From Gammaproteobacteria bacterium (GTDB taxonomy: Bacteria; Pseudomonadota; Gammaproteobacteria; Pseudomonadales; Azotimanducaceae), in NCBI GenBank assembly GCA_026706385.1, contig JAPOYV010000110.1, forward strand, positions 25,404 through 89,403: DNA of 64,000 nt, in the 5' to 3' direction. Positions within the stretch are counted from its first letter, which is position 1. Every line of letters starts with the position of its first letter. Made by a program: the position numbers and the translations under genes. Positions 55,856 through 64,000 of this stretch are shown one piece after another. Under the pieces are notes generated by a model that was not told the DNA's origin, made no database searches, and saw only the letters and a program-made list of their open reading frames with translations.

Positions 55856-56480
55856 GGCGCGGCTCCTGCGTTTAGGTTGGCTTCAGATCATAGCTCTCGT
55901 TTCCTCCTCATTGCAACCCCGGAGACGACTCTACGACCCAGAGTCGGCGACCCCCTTCCACGCGGCGAAAGACATTGGGGATTCTCTGAGTCATAAACGC
56001 TCCAACAACGCTCAAAGCGACTTCGATGAGATAAAAAGTTCTTTTTAAACAATAGTATATTTAAAATAGTCAACGGAACAAATAGGCTGATTTAGAGCCC
56101 TTTGTGCCCCTAAGAGGCAAGTGACGCCTCGCCGCCACTCAACACAATGATGCAAGCATGCACACCGTCCGCCACTTGACCGGTGCTCCAAGGCCCACAA
56201 GAAGCGCAGTTGGCTGGCCACTCGACTTGACCCGGAACCCCAGTCCGCTCGGCCGGCCTGCTCATTCACTCGATCGTCGAGCGTAGGCAGCAGTGTGACC
56301 CCAAACAGCTCGCGAGGAACCGTCGTTCGATAACCGCGGCGATGCGGGAACTCAAGAGCGCTCTCTCCCCAGCGGTTGGTATGTGCGGCTTTCTTGTTGT
56401 CGAGGGTTCGAGCCAATTGAGTCCGAGAGCAATTCCCCACTTCGGGCTTCGATGCCCTGGGCCACCAGGGAGCGGGACAT
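55856..56480. other. Gene-poor stretch with an AT-rich patch
   Basis: About 625 bases without a convincing gene. The patch 56020-56080 is strongly AT-rich, unlike the rest of the window, and holds AAAAAGTTCTTTTT, a perfect 6-bp A/T stem around TT. The rest has short open frames only, none with recognisable motifs. It may contain the promoter of the gene at 55073-55855 on the minus strand and looks like a join between DNA segments. Confidence 0.5.
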
Positions 56481-56601
56481 GGTCACAGTCGGACAGCACG
56501 ACCGATCGCATCTGGTCGAACAGCAGCTCCCTGGGCACGCCGCCGAAGCGGCCGAACGCGCTCTCCAGGCCGTCGAACAGCAACCGCGCTACGGGCTCCA
56601 C
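56481..56601 (-). pseudogene. IS21-type IstA fragment, minus strand
   Basis: The minus strand encodes about 40 residues, LLFDGLESAFGRFGGVPREL followed by LFDQMRSVVLSD, the typical IstA block around FGGVPRE. The reading then loses all similarity. It is a short transposase remnant that points opposite to the larger IS21 remnant at 56657, so two insertions or an inversion took place here. Confidence 0.6.
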
Positions 56602-56656
56602 CGGATCGCGCGGCCGGACCTTGCTAAGCTGCGGCGGCGGCTGCCTGGGACCGTAG

Positions 56657-57379
56657 CGGGCGTACGCCGACTACCTGCGCGGGCGCATCGCAGCCTTCCC
56701 GGGGCTGTCCGGCCGACGCCTGTGGCGCGAGATCGCCGCGCTCGGCCACCCCGGGGGCTACAGCGCCGTCGCCGACTTCCTGCGCGAAGCGCGCACGCCG
56801 GCGCAGGCCGGCTTCGAACGCCGCTTCGAGACGCCCCCGGGCCGGCAGGCGCAGGCCGACTTCGCGCACTTCAGCGCCATCTTCGACGACGAGCCCGGGC
56901 AGGTCCGCACCGTGTGGCTGTTCTCCATGGTCCTCGGCCACAGCCGATGGCTGTGGGGACGGTTCTGCGCCGACCAGGACCTGCAGACCGTGCTGCGCTG
57001 CCACGTCGCCGCCTTCGAGGCCATCGGCGACCGCATCCTGGCGCTCGCCCAGCTCGACTTCGTCGACCGCGCCGAGGTCGTCCATCTGCTCGGCCCGCCC
57101 GACACCGGCAAGAGCCATCTCGCCCCGGCACTCGGGATCGCCGCCGTCAAGGCCGGCAGGAGCGTCTACCGCACCACGCTGGCCAACCTCGTCGACGCAC
57201 TCGGCAAGGCGCGCCGCGAGGACCGCCTCGCCGACAAGATCCGCTTCTACACCCGCACCTCGCTGTTCATCGTCGACGAGATCGGCTACGTCACCATCGA
57301 CGGCGACGGCGCCAACCTGTTCTTCCAGCTCGTCAACGCCCGCGACGAGAAGGGCGCCATGATCCTCACCTCGACCCAA
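56657..57379 (+). mobile_element. IS21-family remnant: IstA fragment fused in frame to IstB fragment
   Basis: The plus strand holds an internal piece of IstA transposase (YADYLRGRIAAFPGLSGRRL to VLRCHVAAFEAIGD; 56663-57030) joined in frame to a piece of the IstB helper ATPase (RILALAQLDFVDRAE, P-loop GPPDTGKSHLA, Walker B LFIVDEIGYVTIDGDGANL, then MILTST). The joint skips the catalytic core of IstA and the start of IstB. A stop at 56654 and sequence loss after 57379 cut both ends. The element cannot transpose. The codon use is very GC-rich compared with the patch just before it. Confidence 0.7.
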
Positions 57380-57394
57380 ATCCGCAGTCGCCTC

Positions 57395-58318
57395 CTACTC
57401 GGGATCAAACCGCAACGTCCCTTGGCCTTGGTCAATTCGGGCGGCGGTGAAAGCGCAAACCCAGTAGACGAGGCCCGAGAGCCGAACCGAGCGCTTAAAC
57501 TCTTTACGCCTGCTCTGTATCCTGCTCTTGGCCCCGGACCAAGCCCACTGTACGTCCTTCAGCTCGATCGACCCCAGGCAGGTTCGACGCGACAGAACAA
57601 CGCCTTTGCTGCCGCTTACAGTGCTAACGAAGGCTGGATCATCGATGTGCGAGAAGACATTCGGCAGCGTGACACCCGCGCTAGCGGCCGAGTGGAACAC
57701 TACGAGGACTCGTTTGCCGACTGGGCGCCGCATCGCTTCCGCCAGCTTCAGGAAGCCGAGGCCGGGCGTGTCTCGGGTCAGTGCCGTCACCACGACCTCG
57801 GGCGAAACCCGGCATTCACTCGCCCAACTGCGGATGCGAAAGACACATGCCGCGTCCACGGTGGACAGTTGCGAGCGCCATTTCGCAGAGAGCCAAGGCG
57901 GCACGAGCAGCGCACAGGCGAACTGATTCATCGCTCGCTCCTGACGCCAGTATTCGCGGCGCTCACCGGTCGGCGACGCGGGATCGACGCCGAAACTGAG
58001 ATGCGCGACACAGTGTCCGAGTTCATGCGCGATGGAGAAGCGTTCCCTCGCCGAAAGCACATGTTCCTCGGCAGGAGTGATATCGGCGATGCCCGAGACA
58101 GGGGAAGCTCGGTAGATCGTCACGCGAGGACGGGCCGCGCTCCTGAACTCGCATCGGGCATGGTAGTGCCTCCCCTCATTTGCTTGATGTAGTGCGAGAC
58201 TTACGTCGACTCCCAGTTCGTTCGCGATCTTCACTAGGGGTGCAAGCGCATGGCTGCCTGGCGGGCGAAGCTCGTTGGCCGTCGCCAACAGGCGGTCACC
58301 GATCTCATGTGCTGTCAT
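57395..58318 (-). CDS. ImmA/IrrE-type metallopeptidase
   Basis: A 307-residue zinc metallopeptidase of the ImmA/IrrE (COG2856) family. The active site is SIAHELGHCVAH (His98, Glu99, His102), and the third ligand region is ERAMNQFACALLVP, as in ImmA. The N-terminus is an all-helical segment (LVKIANELGVDV) typical of the family. Members cut a repressor to switch on mobile elements or a DNA-damage response. The start overlaps the stop of the HD phosphohydrolase gene (ATGA), so the two form an operon. The C-terminal 90 residues are unassigned. Confidence 0.82.
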   Translation of the reverse strand: MTAHEIGDRLLATANELRPPGSHALAPLVKIANELGVDVSLALHQANEGRHYHARCEFRSAARPRVTIYRASPVSGIADITPAEEHVLSARERFSIAHELGHCVAHLSFGVDPASPTGERREYWRQERAMNQFACALLVPPWLSAKWRSQLSTVDAACVFRIRSWASECRVSPEVVVTALTRDTPGLGFLKLAEAMRRPVGKRVLVVFHSAASAGVTLPNVFSHIDDPAFVSTVSGSKGVVLSRRTCLGSIELKDVQWAWSGAKSRIQSRRKEFKRSVRLSGLVYWVCAFTAARIDQGQGTLRFDPE

Positions 58319-60288
58319 CGGTCTGCTGGATTCCGATATGGCAGTCCGCTCGGAAAGAAACCGTCCGGGAATGCCGCGACATCAACCTCGGGCGTACCAC
58401 TTCGAGCCGCTTGAAGGAAGCGAGCGGTTTTGACGGCGTCAATCGATGGCTGGATACCAATCCGTGCAACATCGAGGTCCGTGCTTCCCTCCGGTTGGTA
58501 CAAGCTAGTCCGGACGACGTGCCGTAGGTGTGCCAACGAACCGGAACCACCCCTTGCCGATTGACTTGCCAACGTGGTCCACACACGCCGATCGAGGAAG
58601 ACCTGCGTACTCCAGAGCTCCGCGAACCTCTGTGTCCGGGAAGAGAGGGCTCCCCGGGAAAGATTGGACTGCGATCTGCGCTGGTCGTACTCGGCGAAGG
58701 TCACGACATCGTCCTCGATCAAGAGCTTGACGTCGGCTACCTTGGCGTTCATTTTGGTTGGCGGGCAGTACATGGCGAGCGAGCCCGGCGGCAGTGCGCA
58801 CAGCGTCTCCACACCATGGAGGAACGCTCGCCGCCTGTCGACATCCGCATACATCCTAACGACTCGGCTAGCACCGGACTCGTCGACTCCATAGGGCGGG
58901 AGCACGTCGCTGAATCTGAGCTTGTAGAGCACCTTGTATACCGAGCGGTGTCGAAGCCGCTGGATCAAGCCCTCGATCAATCCGCGCGTTTGCTCTAAAG
59001 GCACCACCGGTGTTGGACCACTCGTCAAGAGGTCGGGCCCGGTCTCCGCTGACGCCGCACTCTTGGCTTTATCGATCGCCTCCTCTAGGCGTGCTCCTAT
59101 CCCTTGGTGGGCCGTACCTTCGGTTAGCGCCCAAAGCACGTCTGGAAGCCCATCGTCCGATGAGTCTAGCAGGAGGTGCTCGAGGGCGTCGTGAAGGTCG
59201 GCCCGGGGTATGCCGGCCAGACCATAGAACTTCTCTATCTCAAGCAGGCATCTGTCGAGCAAAGCGGTGATGGCCAGCTTCGCGCGGTGGAAGAGAACGG
59301 TCTCCGCGAGTTCATAACGCGCCTCGAGGAGCTGGAGTATGCTCGTCAATGCGTCGTGCCGGATCTTCTCGCCTGACCCTATGTTGATCAGGAAATCTAA
59401 CCCGGTGGACTTGGGACGGTCATGATCGCTGGCATCAGGACCTTCGTTGCGCATCCTCGCTTCCATGTATTGATAGATGCGCGTTTCCACGTAGAGGGGT
59501 TTCCCCAAGTGATGCCAATCGCGGTACAAATAGTCGAGGAAGTCAGCGCAAATGGTGTTCCCGACCACGTCTCGGCACAGGCTGAGGTTGAAGCTCGCGC
59601 CTAGAGCGTCCTGTTCGGCTTGCCAGTCGGAGCGAATCCGCACGAGTTCCGCCTTGCGACCGTCATCTGCGTCCGCCTCGGGTTCGGAAGGCTCTTTGGA
59701 TATGATGGCGAGTACGACCGAGAACGCAGAGACCGTCGAGGCGATGCCAAGACCTTCGTGGACGGTTTGGCCATACAGCGTGTCGACCAGCGTCTCAAGA
59801 GACCAGCCGACGGAGTCCGGATCCGTAACGAGGCTCGTTGCAGACTCGCCTGGACGGTAACCGTCGTAGATTCGTGTGCTGACCGCCGTCAGTCGTCTAT
59901 GGCCGTCGTGGGGAGGGAGATGTCGCAGCTCGTCTTCAAGCGTGTGGCCGAATGGGATGTGACCGATGTCATGAAGCAAGGTGGCTAGACGAATGACATC
60001 TCTTTCGGCGTCTAGCACCTCGCCCAGTAGCCATGTTGGGTGATCGACTCCATTGCGGCCGTGGTTCTCATTCACGTGCGTCACGATTCGCTCGGCAACA
60101 TGGACAGCGCCAATGGAGTGTTCGAAGCGCGTATGAACGGCGCCGGGGAAGACCAAGTGCGCGAAGCCAAGCTGGCGGGTTCGACGTAGACGTTGGAGAG
60201 CAGGGTGGTTGATCACCTCCATTTCGCGAGTCGTCAAAGACACGAACCCGTGGACCGGAACGAACAGCTCTTGTGTTTCGTAACTCAA
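58315..60288 (-). CDS. HD-domain phosphohydrolase, dNTPase/SAMHD1-like (COG1078)
   Basis: A 657-residue HD hydrolase. HD residues: His57 in TRFEHSIGAVHVAERIV, His106-Asp107 in LLHDIGHIPFGHTLEDE, in the arrangement seen in SAMHD1 and bacterial dNTP triphosphohydrolases. The opening VPVHGFVSLTTREMEVINHPALQRLRRTRQLG is also typical of COG1078. The protein is longer than the usual 430 residues; the C-terminal 250 residues have no clear match. TTG 60288 is the likely start: AAGGAGG ends six bases before it, whereas ATG 60309 lies upstream of that site. With the ImmA-like peptidase it forms a two-gene operon in the accessory segment; dNTP depletion is a known antiviral strategy, so a defence role is plausible. 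Confidence 0.78.
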   Translation of the reverse strand: MSYETQELFVPVHGFVSLTTREMEVINHPALQRLRRTRQLGFAHLVFPGAVHTRFEHSIGAVHVAERIVTHVNENHGRNGVDHPTWLLGEVLDAERDVIRLATLLHDIGHIPFGHTLEDELRHLPPHDGHRRLTAVSTRIYDGYRPGESATSLVTDPDSVGWSLETLVDTLYGQTVHEGLGIASTVSAFSVVLAIISKEPSEPEADADDGRKAELVRIRSDWQAEQDALGASFNLSLCRDVVGNTICADFLDYLYRDWHHLGKPLYVETRIYQYMEARMRNEGPDASDHDRPKSTGLDFLINIGSGEKIRHDALTSILQLLEARYELAETVLFHRAKLAITALLDRCLLEIEKFYGLAGIPRADLHDALEHLLLDSSDDGLPDVLWALTEGTAHQGIGARLEEAIDKAKSAASAETGPDLLTSGPTPVVPLEQTRGLIEGLIQRLRHRSVYKVLYKLRFSDVLPPYGVDESGASRVVRMYADVDRRRAFLHGVETLCALPPGSLAMYCPPTKMNAKVADVKLLIEDDVVTFAEYDQRRSQSNLSRGALSSRTQRFAELWSTQVFLDRRVWTTLASQSARGGSGSLAHLRHVVRTSLYQPEGSTDLDVARIGIQPSIDAVKTARFLQAARSGTPEVDVAAFPDGFFPSGLPYRNPADR

Positions 60289-60401
60289 CAGTGGCCTCCT
60301 TGTGCGCATAGCTGGTGACGACGTTCGCTCCGAGCCGCCTCGCGGGGCAGGAACGACGGGGACCCCGCAAACGCCGATACACAGCCATTCTCTCTATAAC
60401 T

Positions 60402-61580
60402 CTACGCCGCCTCCAGCACGCGAACGCTCAGCACCTCCTCGAAGGCCTCGATCCGGTCGATGACCCCCGCGCTCGGCGGCGTCTCGATGTCGATCAGGTT
60501 GTAGGCCACGTTGTCGCGGCTCTTGTTGATCATGTCGATGACGTTGATGTTCGCATCGGCGAGTACCGACATGACATGGCCTAGCATCCCGGCCACGTTC
60601 CGATTGGTGACGCCGACGCGGTAGCCGCCAGCAGGCTCCAGGTTCACATCCGGGAAGTTGACCGAGTTCTCGACGTTGCCGTGGTGCAGGAAGTCGCGCA
60701 GTTGATCGGCCGCCATGACCGCACAGTTCTCCTCGGCCTCATCGGTACTCGCCCCGAGATGCGGAGTGGCGTGAACGTTCGCCATGCCAGCGAGCACGGT
60801 GCTCGGGAAATCGGCGATGTAGGCCCGCAGCCGACCGTCTTCGAGGGCGCCGCGGACCGCCCGTTCGTCGACGATCTCCTGGCGCGCGAAGTTGAGCAGC
60901 ACGCTACCCGGTCGGAAGCTCGTCAGGGACTCCGCGTCGACCATGTTCGCGGTGTCGGGCAACGCGGGCACGTGCAGGGTGACGTAGTCCGAGCGCGCTG
61001 CCAGCGCCGCGAAGTTCTCCATGCGCTTGACGTCGCTCGGCAGCCGCCACGCGGCATCCACGGACAGCGCCGGATCGTAGCCCAGGACGTCCATCCCGAG
61101 ATTGAGGGCCGCACGCGCCACCCGCGAGCCGATCGCCCCCAAGCCGACAATGCCCAACGTCCGTCCCGAGACTTCGTGGCCCCGGAAGCGGCGCTTCTCG
61201 GCCTCCACCAGGCGATGCAGTTCGGCCTCGTCGTCCACCGTCTCGAGCGAACGGACGTATTCGAACCCGCCGAGGACGTCCCGCGATGTCAGCAGGAGGG
61301 CGGCGAGCACCAGCTCCTTGACGGAATTGGCGTTGGCCCCGGGGGTGTTGAACACGACGATGCCGCGCTCCGTGCAGGCATCCACCGGCACGTTGTTGAA
61401 ACCCACGCCGGCGCGCGCGACCGCGCTGACCTGGGCGCCGAGTTCGTTCACGTCCAAGCGGTGGCTGCGCAGCAGGATGGCATGCGGATCGTCGACATCG
61501 GCGCCCACTTCGAAGCCGTGTTCCGGGAAACGCGCAAGCCCCTTGGGCGCGATCTGGTTGAAAGTCCTGACCCTGTACAT
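60402..61580 (-). CDS. serA: D-3-phosphoglycerate dehydrogenase with ACT domain
   Basis: A 392-residue NAD-dependent dehydrogenase of serine biosynthesis. Substrate site VARAGVGFNNVPVDACTERGI; NAD fold TLGIVGLGAIGSRVARAA; catalytic His in NVHATPHLGASTDEAE with Arg and Glu in NFARQEIVDE. Residues of about 315-392 form an ACT domain (YRVGVTNRNVAGMLGHVMSVL), the site of feedback by serine in related enzymes. It is the short (about 390-residue) form rather than the 410-residue E. coli type. It follows murG in the same direction (13 bases). Confidence 0.9.
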   Translation of the reverse strand: MYRVRTFNQIAPKGLARFPEHGFEVGADVDDPHAILLRSHRLDVNELGAQVSAVARAGVGFNNVPVDACTERGIVVFNTPGANANSVKELVLAALLLTSRDVLGGFEYVRSLETVDDEAELHRLVEAEKRRFRGHEVSGRTLGIVGLGAIGSRVARAALNLGMDVLGYDPALSVDAAWRLPSDVKRMENFAALAARSDYVTLHVPALPDTANMVDAESLTSFRPGSVLLNFARQEIVDERAVRGALEDGRLRAYIADFPSTVLAGMANVHATPHLGASTDEAEENCAVMAADQLRDFLHHGNVENSVNFPDVNLEPAGGYRVGVTNRNVAGMLGHVMSVLADANINVIDMINKSRDNVAYNLIDIETPPSAGVIDRIEAFEEVLSVRVLEAA

Positions 61581-61593
61581 GATCCCTCAAGCT

Positions 61594-62691
61594 CTAAGAG
61601 AGTTGCCGGCCGGCCGCACGCTCGAGTTCGGCGACGATGAGCGCCGTGCTGTCGCGGACCTGGAAACCGGCCAACCGTTCCCGGATCGCCGGCGCGAGGG
61701 CGGCGAGCTTAGCGACGGCGGCGACCAATGTCTCTGAATTCAGTTCATGTTCCGGCATGACGAGGCTGTACCCGCAGCGTTCGGCGTAGGCCGCATTGTC
61801 GACCTGGTCGCCCCGGCTCGCCGTCTTCGGCAGCGGCACCAGCAGATGCGGCTTGCGCAGCACGAGCCATTCGTAGAGCGCGTTGGCGCCCGCTCGTGAG
61901 ACCACGAGGTCCGCCGCAGCGATGATGTCGCCCCAGCCGTCGGCCACGTATTCGAGCTGGACGTAACCCGGCTCGTCCGCCCAGGCTGCGTCGAGCTTTC
62001 CCGCGCCGCAGACATGCGCCACCGCGTAGTCCGCCAGCAGTTGCGGCAAGGAACCGCGGACCACCTCGTTGATCCGTTCGGCGCCGAGGCTGCCGCCGAC
62101 GACCAGCAGCAGGGGCCGGTCCGAGCCGAGGCCGAGGAGCGTCCGGCCGCGCGACGCGTCGCCGGCGATCAACGCCGGCCGCAACGGTGTTCCCGTGACC
62201 GCGACTCGGGCCTTGCCGAAGGTCGTCGTCTCGAAGTTCACGCACACGGCCTTAACGAACGGCACGCTCAGGCGGTTGGCCAGCCCGGGGGTGAGGTCGG
62301 ACTCGTGGGCCACAACGGCGATCCGGCGCAGCCAGGCGCCGACGACGACCGGGAACGACACGTAGCCACCTTTCGAGAACACGACGTCCGGCCGCAGCCG
62401 CCCGAGCGTCCGCCACGCTTGCCAGACCCCCACCGGAATCCGGAAGCAGTCGAGAAGGTTCTCGAACGACAGATAGCGCCGCAGCTTCCCCGTGCGGATA
62501 CCGTGATAGGGCACACCAAGCGGTTCGATCAACTCCCTCTCGAGCCGCGACTTGCTGCCGATGAAATCGACCGCGCAACCGAGCCCGCGCAACGCTTCGA
62601 TCACGGGTAGAGCCGGCACGACGTGCCCCGCGCTGCCGCCACCCGTGACCACCACGCGGGCCGCTTGCGCGGCCGGCGCACTCAAAGACAC
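61594..62691 (-). CDS. murG: MurG-type undecaprenyl-PP-MurNAc-pentapeptide GlcNAc transferase
   Basis: A 365-residue GT28 glycosyltransferase that adds GlcNAc to lipid I in peptidoglycan synthesis. Motifs: RVVVTGGGSAGHVVPALPVIE, DVVFSKGGYVSFPVVVGAWL, LLLVVGGSLGAERINEVV, and VVSRAGANALYEWLVLRKP with PLPKTASRGDQVDNA. Length matches MurG. It lies outside any division-gene cluster: no ftsW or murC is next to it, so it could be a second, MurG-like copy rather than the main enzyme. Its start is inside the last ten bases of hda, so the two are translationally coupled. Confidence 0.85.
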   Translation of the reverse strand: MSLSAPAAQAARVVVTGGGSAGHVVPALPVIEALRGLGCAVDFIGSKSRLERELIEPLGVPYHGIRTGKLRRYLSFENLLDCFRIPVGVWQAWRTLGRLRPDVVFSKGGYVSFPVVVGAWLRRIAVVAHESDLTPGLANRLSVPFVKAVCVNFETTTFGKARVAVTGTPLRPALIAGDASRGRTLLGLGSDRPLLLVVGGSLGAERINEVVRGSLPQLLADYAVAHVCGAGKLDAAWADEPGYVQLEYVADGWGDIIAAADLVVSRAGANALYEWLVLRKPHLLVPLPKTASRGDQVDNAAYAERCGYSLVMPEHELNSETLVAAVAKLAALAPAIRERLAGFQVRDSTALIVAELERAAGRQLS

Positions 62692-63350
62692 AGCGTTTCC
62701 TTGACGAACGGAATCGTGATCCGGCGGTGCACGGCGAGCGATGATCGGTCGAGCTGATCCAGGATGCGCAGCAATTCTTGCTGTTCGCGGCTGACACGCA
62801 GAAGCAGGAACCGCACGACGTCCGGCGCGAGGGTCAGACCGCGGTCCTTGCCCGCGTTGACCAGCAATCGCACCTTGTCCTCGTCGTGCAGGGGCGCCAC
62901 GCGGTAGCAGGCGGCGGCGCGGAGTCGAGAGGCCAGGTCCGCAACGGCAAACGCCACGTCCAACGGCGAGCGGTTCGCCGTCAGCACCAGCCGTGCCCGC
63001 CGCGCGGACAATCGGTTGTAGAGGCCCATCAAGGCGAGTTCCTGTTCCCGCGAACCCAGCCAGCGGTGCACCTCGTCAACCGTCACCACGTCGAACCGGG
63101 CATAGCCGTCAAGCACCGAGTCGGCACCGATCTCGCGGGCCGGGATATACGATGCACCCGGTTCGGCGTGGCATAGCGCCTGCAAAAGGTGGGTCTTGCC
63201 GACACCGGACTCGCCGAAGAGCCAAATGCAGTCGAAGCCCCCTCCCGGACGGCGCAGCCGATCGACGAGTTCCTCGTTGGGCCCGACAACGAAGCGCTCG
63301 AAGGTGCTTGACTCGTGCAGCGCGAACGGCAGGATCAGTTGCCGGCTCAC
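62682..63350 (-). CDS. hda: Hda, DnaA-related regulator of replication initiation
   Basis: A 222-residue DnaA-like AAA+ protein that, with the sliding clamp, promotes ATP hydrolysis on DnaA after initiation. The N-terminus carries a clamp-binding motif (QLILPF, residues 4-9). P-loop GESGVGKTHL (46-55), Walker B variant VTVDEVHRW (90-98), then the DnaA-like LTANRSPLDVAFAVADLASRL. GTG 63350 has GGAGGAGG in front and overlaps the stop of the pgsA-like gene (GTGA). Open frame continues upstream only as the reverse of that gene. It overlaps murG by ten bases. Confidence 0.9.
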   Translation of the reverse strand: MSRQLILPFALHESSTFERFVVGPNEELVDRLRRPGGGFDCIWLFGESGVGKTHLLQALCHAEPGASYIPAREIGADSVLDGYARFDVVTVDEVHRWLGSREQELALMGLYNRLSARRARLVLTANRSPLDVAFAVADLASRLRAAACYRVAPLHDEDKVRLLVNAGKDRGLTLAPDVVRFLLLRVSREQQELLRILDQLDRSSLAVHRRITIPFVKETLCL

Positions 63351-63940
63351 GCCTCCTCCCGCCGTTCGCGAATGCCGGACGCAGCACGCAGGCTCCATAC
63401 CACCACGTAGTGCAGGCCGGACGCGACGGCGGAGATGCCAACCACGACGAAACCGTAAGGATCGACCAACATCGCCGCGGTTTCCGACACCCAGCCGAAA
63501 TCCGCCAGCCCCACCACCACGAGCAGCAGCATGACGACCTGTAGTCCCGTATTGACCTTGCTCAAGAGGGTCGGCTGCACGTCGAAGTTGCCAAGCACTT
63601 GCCGATACGCCATGGCGCCGAAAACGATGACCAGATCGCGGCCGACCACGATGCCGAGCAGCCACCAGGGCACGTGGCCTTGCACCGCAAGGACGACGAA
63701 TACCACCAAGGACAGGAGCTTGTCCGCCGCGGGATCGGCAATGGCGCCAAAGCGCGTCCGCCAGTTGTAGCGGCGAGCCAACAGCCCATCTACCGCGTCC
63801 GAAAAACCGGCAATCGCGATCAACACGAGCGCCTCGGCGACCGCGTTCTGCCACAACAGCCAACCGGCCGGTACGACCAGCACCATGCGCATGATGCTGA
63901 TGGCGTTCGGCAAATGCCGGAACGGTGTCGCCAGCCCCAT
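63347..63940 (-). CDS. CDP-alcohol phosphatidyltransferase (PgsA-like)
   Basis: A 197-residue membrane enzyme that joins a CDP-diacylglycerol phosphatidyl group to an alcohol such as glycerol-3-phosphate. The family signature is complete: DAVDGLLARRYNWRTRFG then AIADPAADK, which fits D-G-x2-A-R-x8-G-x3-D-x3-D (about residues 50-75). Five or six hydrophobic helices are seen. ATG 63940 is preferred: AAGGAG lies nine bases before it, whereas it touches ATG 63949. The stop overlaps the hda start, so the order is pgsA-like, hda, murG, serA. Confidence 0.87.
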   Translation of the reverse strand: MGLATPFRHLPNAISIMRMVLVVPAGWLLWQNAVAEALVLIAIAGFSDAVDGLLARRYNWRTRFGAIADPAADKLLSLVVFVVLAVQGHVPWWLLGIVVGRDLVIVFGAMAYRQVLGNFDVQPTLLSKVNTGLQVVMLLLVVVGLADFGWVSETAAMLVDPYGFVVVGISAVASGLHYVVVWSLRAASGIRERREEA

Positions 63941-63958
63941 CGGCCGCATCTCCTTACT

Positions 63959-63978
63959 GCGAGGGGCAGGCCCCTCGC
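63959..63978. terminator. Perfect GC-rich hairpin near window end
   Basis: GCGAGGGGC (63959-63967) pairs perfectly with GCCCCTCGC (63970-63978) around a two-base AG loop. It lies upstream of the pgsA-like gene and could end transcription from genes outside the window, but no U-run is near. Its two-base loop is short for an intrinsic terminator, so the hairpin may include fewer pairs. Confidence 0.4.
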
Positions 63979-64000
63979 GCTCCCCGGCTGAAGGCTCTTT

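Noticed and set aside
55888..56073. 61-codon minus-strand frame in the AT-rich patch
   Set aside because: No ribosome-binding site, no motif and no sensible hydrophobic pattern beyond a short Leu/Phe run.

Overview
The window is high-GC DNA, roughly two-thirds G+C by eye, with dense, mostly coding sequence and many 4-base ATGA/GTGA start-stop overlaps. An Hda-type DnaA regulator, MurG, a PgsA-like enzyme and a tRNA-Arg with an encoded CCA point to a gammaproteobacterium. The repeated phytanoyl-CoA-dioxygenase-like (3), LLM flavin oxidoreductase (3), D-aminoacylase-like amidohydrolase (2) and EstB-like serine hydrolase (2) genes resemble uncultivated marine or host-associated lineages. That taxonomic reading is inference.

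Layout. 1-5.4 kb: an ABC exporter pair, a probably Tat-exported flavin amine oxidase and an AAA/PD-(D/E)XK protein. 5.4-11.1 kb: a minus-strand set with AlgJ-like and AlgI-like O-acetylation proteins, a secreted LamG protein and two tandem secreted propeller-like paralogues. 11.2-17.6 kb: two GFA-fold genes, a D-aminoacylase, a small membrane protein, a PhyH oxygenase, a secreted aldose epimerase and a serine hydrolase. 17.6-33.8 kb: tRNA-Arg, a Spy-like protein, a VapBC pair, pyruvate phosphate dikinase, GST, a second D-aminoacylase, a PQQ lipoprotein dehydrogenase, a YejA-like binding protein and further hydrolases and oxidoreductases. 33.8-43.9 kb: a four-gene RND efflux set (adaptor, permease, adaptor, permease). 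44.2-54.7 kb: acyl-CoA carboxyltransferase, LLM enzymes, a TonB receptor, a CoA transferase, a glutathione peroxidase and an alpha/beta hydrolase. 54.9-60.3 kb: an accessory segment that begins at a tRNA/tmRNA-like 3' end, with IS21 debris and an HD-phosphohydrolase/ImmA-peptidase operon. 60.4-64 kb: housekeeping genes serA-like, murG, hda and pgsA-like.

Two items stand out. The last RND permease (33787-38349) runs in frame into a C-terminal extension of about 436 residues. By eye this matches the architecture of glutamine-synthetase adenylyltransferase (GlnE), but its catalytic Asp motif is lost. The glutathione peroxidase (51061-51534) has an in-frame UGA exactly at the catalytic cysteine position. 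It is followed by two perfect hairpins, the second with the GCAGGUCUGC apex of the E. coli fdhF SECIS, so it is very probably a selenoprotein that standard annotation would split in two. The HD + ImmA pair in the accessory segment is the best candidate for an uncharacterised defence or stress module.
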